Assembly (NCBI GenBank): GCA_018821985.1
Contig: JAHJKP010000015.1
Location: 1-34,637, forward strand
Source: Pseudomonadota bacterium
Lineage (GTDB): Bacteria; Desulfobacterota; Desulfobulbia; Desulfobulbales; Desulfocapsaceae
Length of the DNA: 34,637 bases
Reading direction: 5' to 3'
The notes under the pieces: generated by a model
The model's input: the letters and a program-made list of their open reading frames with translations, nothing else
The model's database searches: none
Told to the model about the DNA's origin: nothing
Made by a program: the position numbers and the translations under genes
In this document: in pieces, positions 32,265-34,637 of the stretch
Layout of the letters: each line of letters starts with the position of its first letter
How positions within the stretch are numbered: position 1 is the stretch's first letter

Positions 32265-32350
32265 GGGACGAGGGATGAAGGATGATAGTCATTTTGCTTT
32301 TACGTCCCTCGTCTTAGTGAGCAAAACGAATGATCGTCCCTCGTCCTTCG
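32263..32350. repeat. Multi-arm inverted repeat between cheR and the second cheW
   Basis: GACGAGGGATGA (32267-32278) pairs with TCGTCCCTCGTC (32334-32345) with one G-T. An internal copy GTCCCTCGTC (32304-32313) competes for the same arm. TCATTTTGC (32289-32297) pairs with part of 32321-32333. The GAGGGACGA unit therefore occurs once or twice on one strand and twice inverted. No T-run follows, so it is not an ordinary terminator. Confidence 0.6.
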
Positions 32351-32386
32351 CTTTTGGGTCGTGGATCTTGACTAACATAGAGGAAA

Positions 32387-32917
32387 ATGATGGAAGATTC
32401 TGAAAAACAAAAAATACTCAGGGAAAGGGCCAGGAAGCTCGCCATTGAGGGCAAGAATGAGGACACAGGCAATGTGAAGTTTGAGATCGTGGAATTCATG
32501 CTCTCCGGGGAGAGATACGGCATGGAGTCAACATACATCCGCGAGGTATACCCGCTGGGGGATTTCACTCCCATTCCCTGCACCCCCTCCTTTGTACTGG
32601 GCGTTATCAATATCCGGGGGCAGGTCTTGTCTATCATTGACATCGGAACCTTCTTCGACCTTCCCCGCCAGGGGGTAACCGACCTGAACATGGTCATCGT
32701 CCTCAGTTCCGGCACCCTGGAGTTCGGTATCCTGGCCGACGATATCCTCGGTGTGCGCATGGTCGCGGTGCAGGACATACAGGAATCGCTGCCGACATTA
32801 ACCGGCATCAGAGCCGAATACCTGAAAGGGGTGACCAATGACAGGATCACGGTACTGGATGCCAGAAAGATACTGGCAGGCACGAAACTGATCGTCCATC
32901 AGGAAGTGACGTTATGA
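32387..32917 (+). CDS. cheW: CheW-like chemosensory coupling protein 2
   Basis: This second coupling protein has 176 residues. An N-terminal extension of about 25 charged residues (SEKQKILRERARKLAIEGKN) precedes the CheW domain (about 28-170), with VEFMLSGERYGMESTYIREV and FVLGVINIRGQVLSIIDIG. The extension is characteristic of the CheW type often placed next to receptors in Wsp-like clusters (compare WspD). Two adjacent ATGs are possible starts. AGAGG stands three bases before the first and six before the second, so the second is equally plausible. It ends 28 bases before the chemoreceptor gene, implying co-transcription, whereas a structured repeat lies between it and cheR. Confidence 0.93.
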   Translation: MMEDSEKQKILRERARKLAIEGKNEDTGNVKFEIVEFMLSGERYGMESTYIREVYPLGDFTPIPCTPSFVLGVINIRGQVLSIIDIGTFFDLPRQGVTDLNMVIVLSSGTLEFGILADDILGVRMVAVQDIQESLPTLTGIRAEYLKGVTNDRITVLDARKILAGTKLIVHQEVTL

Positions 32918-32945
32918 GACCATCGTCAAAAAGGAGAATAATGCA

Positions 32946-34637
32946 ATGCTGAAAAATATGAAGATTGGCCTGCGTATGGGATTGGGGTTTGCTGTTCTTC
33001 TTGCGGTCATGGCAGCCCTGATCGGGGTAAGTTTGCATCAGATAACGGTCAGTCATGATAAGCTTCGGCGTATTGTCGAAATCAACAATGTCCGCCTTCA
33101 TTTGGCCAACGATATGTCAGATGATGCGCGAGAAACTGCCTTGGCTGTCAAGACTATCGTGCTGGAAAAATACAGAAAGCAGACTAATGAGAACATCCAA
33201 AAGATCTTCGATGATCTCGCCGCAAGCAGGCTCTGTTACAAAGAAAATATAGAAGATTTCAAAAAACTAATCCCGAATGAGGATACCAAGGGACTTGATC
33301 TGTTCAGCAAGATGGAGGCTTTGGGAGATACGAGTCGACAGTTACAAGACCAGGTGATTGAATTGGCCCTGACCGACAAATCCGATCAGGGAAACGATCT
33401 TATTGAGAAAAAAGCCGACCCCACCGTCAAGCAATGGATAAATGGTCTGAACGACCTTATCCGTTACAATGAAGAGTATAATGCAATGCGCTATCAACAG
33501 GCCAATGAGGCACAGGCCGCTGCGCGTACATTCATGTTCTCCCTGGGTGCTCTTGCCCTGGTGCTGGCAGCGGCCATAGGCATATTTCTGACCCAGGGTA
33601 TTGTCCGCCCGCTCCAGGGGATGGCCCAGATAGCGCTCAAGGTCGGTAACGGCGACCTAAGCAGCAAGACCGGATACAACTCGGCAGACGAGATTGGTGA
33701 TCTCTCCAGCTCATTTGACCTGATGATCGACAAGCTCAAAGCAGCTGGAGAGAATGTAGTGCAACGGCAGCAGGAGATGGAAGAGGTGCAGAAAGAGATC
33801 AGGGCGGCGGTGAACACGCTGGCCTCCTCCTCCAACCAGATAGTAGCCCTGACTGCCCAGCTTGCCACCAGCTCAACAGAGACCGCCACTTCCATATCTG
33901 AAACGACCACGACCATGGAAGAGGTGAAGCAGACTTCGCAGCAGATGAGCCAGCGGGCCACGGCAGTATCGGAGGCGGCGCAGACCACTGCCCAGGCCTC
34001 CGAGGAGGGCAGACGATCGGTGGCAGAGACCATTATTGGTATGGGCAGGATCAGGGAACAGATGGACCTGGTCGCCGACAACATCGTCAGGCTGAGCGAG
34101 CAGAGTCAGGCCATCGGCCAGATCATCTCCACAGTCAATGACCTGGCAACCCAGTCAAACCTGCTGGCAGTCAACGCCTCGATTGAGGCGGCAAAGGCCG
34201 GGGAGGAGGGCAAGGGCTTTGCGGTGGTGGCCCAGGAGGTGCGAAGCCTGGCGGAGCAGTCAAAGGAGGCCACCAATCAAGTCCGGGTCATCCTGGGTGA
34301 GATCCAGAAGGCGGTCAGCGGCGCGGTGATGGCAACCGATCAGGGCGCCAAGGTGGTTGAGGCCGGGCTGATGCAATCACAGCAAGCCGGAAATTCCATC
34401 ACCAGGATGGCGGAAGATATCGTCAAGGCGGCCCAGGCGGCCCTGCAGATATCTGTGGGCACCAACGAACAGGTGGTCGGCATAGATCAGGTATCCTTCG
34501 CCATGGAGAATATCAAGAAGGCCACCGCCCAGATCGTAATCAGTACCCGCCAGTCGGAAGAGTCGGCCAAGAACCTGCATGAACTCGGCACGAAACTGAA
34601 ACAACTGGTTGAAAAGACAGGGGGGAAAGACAGGGGG
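32946..34637 (+). CDS. Methyl-accepting chemotaxis protein (3' end beyond window)
   Basis: This chemoreceptor is open from the ATG at 32946 to the window edge, 564 codons without a stop. AGGAG stands about nine bases upstream; an ATG five bases earlier is out of frame and closes at once. Membrane helices lie at about 8-28 and 197-217. They flank a periplasmic four-helix-bundle ligand domain of about 165 residues. HAMP (about 215-270) and the long cytoplasmic coiled coil follow, with the hairpin tip QSNLLAVNASIEAAKAGEEG near 401-420 and the family sequence GFAVVAQEVRSLAEQS. The nearly complete C-terminus suggests only the end is missing. As the receptor of a Wsp-like block it may sense envelope or surface stress, but the ligand is unknown. 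CheA and CheB are expected downstream. Confidence 0.95.
   Translation, partial: MLKNMKIGLRMGLGFAVLLAVMAALIGVSLHQITVSHDKLRRIVEINNVRLHLANDMSDDARETALAVKTIVLEKYRKQTNENIQKIFDDLAASRLCYKENIEDFKKLIPNEDTKGLDLFSKMEALGDTSRQLQDQVIELALTDKSDQGNDLIEKKADPTVKQWINGLNDLIRYNEEYNAMRYQQANEAQAAARTFMFSLGALALVLAAAIGIFLTQGIVRPLQGMAQIALKVGNGDLSSKTGYNSADEIGDLSSSFDLMIDKLKAAGENVVQRQQEMEEVQKEIRAAVNTLASSSNQIVALTAQLATSSTETATSISETTTTMEEVKQTSQQMSQRATAVSEAAQTTAQASEEGRRSVAETIIGMGRIREQMDLVADNIVRLSEQSQAIGQIISTVNDLATQSNLLAVNASIEAAKAGEEGKGFAVVAQEVRSLAEQSKEATNQVRVILGEIQKAVSGAVMATDQGAKVVEAGLMQSQQAGNSITRMAEDIVKAAQAALQISVGTNEQVVGIDQVSFAMENIKKATAQIVISTRQSEESAKNLHELGTKLKQLVEKTGGKDRG

Overview
The window most resembles a chromosome segment of a Desulfobulbales-type deltaproteobacterium (Desulfobacterota). 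The clues are a selenocysteine-containing HesB/IscA-like protein, a phosphofructokinase with the GGDGS/PKTIDND combination, a c-type-heme sensor kinase, and gene-rich DNA of moderate GC. The phylum is an inference from gene content and sequence style. No rRNA or other marker is present to settle it.

Left part, about 1-14,140, housekeeping. A small PC4/YdbC-like protein and clpB lie on the minus strand. Next comes a HesB-like selenoprotein (minus) whose in-frame UGA is followed by a SECIS-like hairpin. Diverging from it are pfk and an endonuclease III-like glycosylase on the plus strand. Minus-strand genes follow: an orphan flagellar-rod-like protein, a TrmJ-type RNA methyltransferase, a membrane/coiled-coil protein and RNase R. 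A long RelA/SpoT homologue (plus) appears to keep only the ppGpp hydrolase site. It converges on aat and an overlapping TSCPD-like zinc protein.

Middle part, about 14,310-21,580. A minus-strand operon holds a TauE/SafE permease, a catabolic-type acetolactate synthase and a heme-binding (CxxCH) PAS histidine kinase. A DamX-like AAA-SPOR membrane protein (plus) then converges on a site-2 protease (minus).

A tRNA-Arg(ACG) at 21,931 with its own promoter and terminator marks a change of character. Immediately beyond it are an 11-bp tandem repeat, a long imperfect palindrome with CTGTAGC/GCTACAG ends, and a broken HU-family gene. This looks like scar tissue of an integrated element, although no integrase is visible.

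Right part, 22,982-34,637, signal transduction, all on the plus strand. A multi-PAS/GAF HisKA_2 kinase with a tandemly duplicated phosphoacceptor helix overlaps or abuts a LuxR-type response regulator. A 500-bp region rich in inverted repeats follows. The next genes are a REC-GAF-HD-GYP phosphodiesterase, CheW, a REC-GAF-GGDEF diguanylate cyclase, CheR-TPR, a second CheW and a methyl-accepting chemotaxis protein that runs off the right edge. The set resembles a Wsp-type chemosensory pathway controlling cyclic-di-GMP, with the unusual addition of a phosphodiesterase of opposite sign. CheA and CheB are expected just beyond the window.
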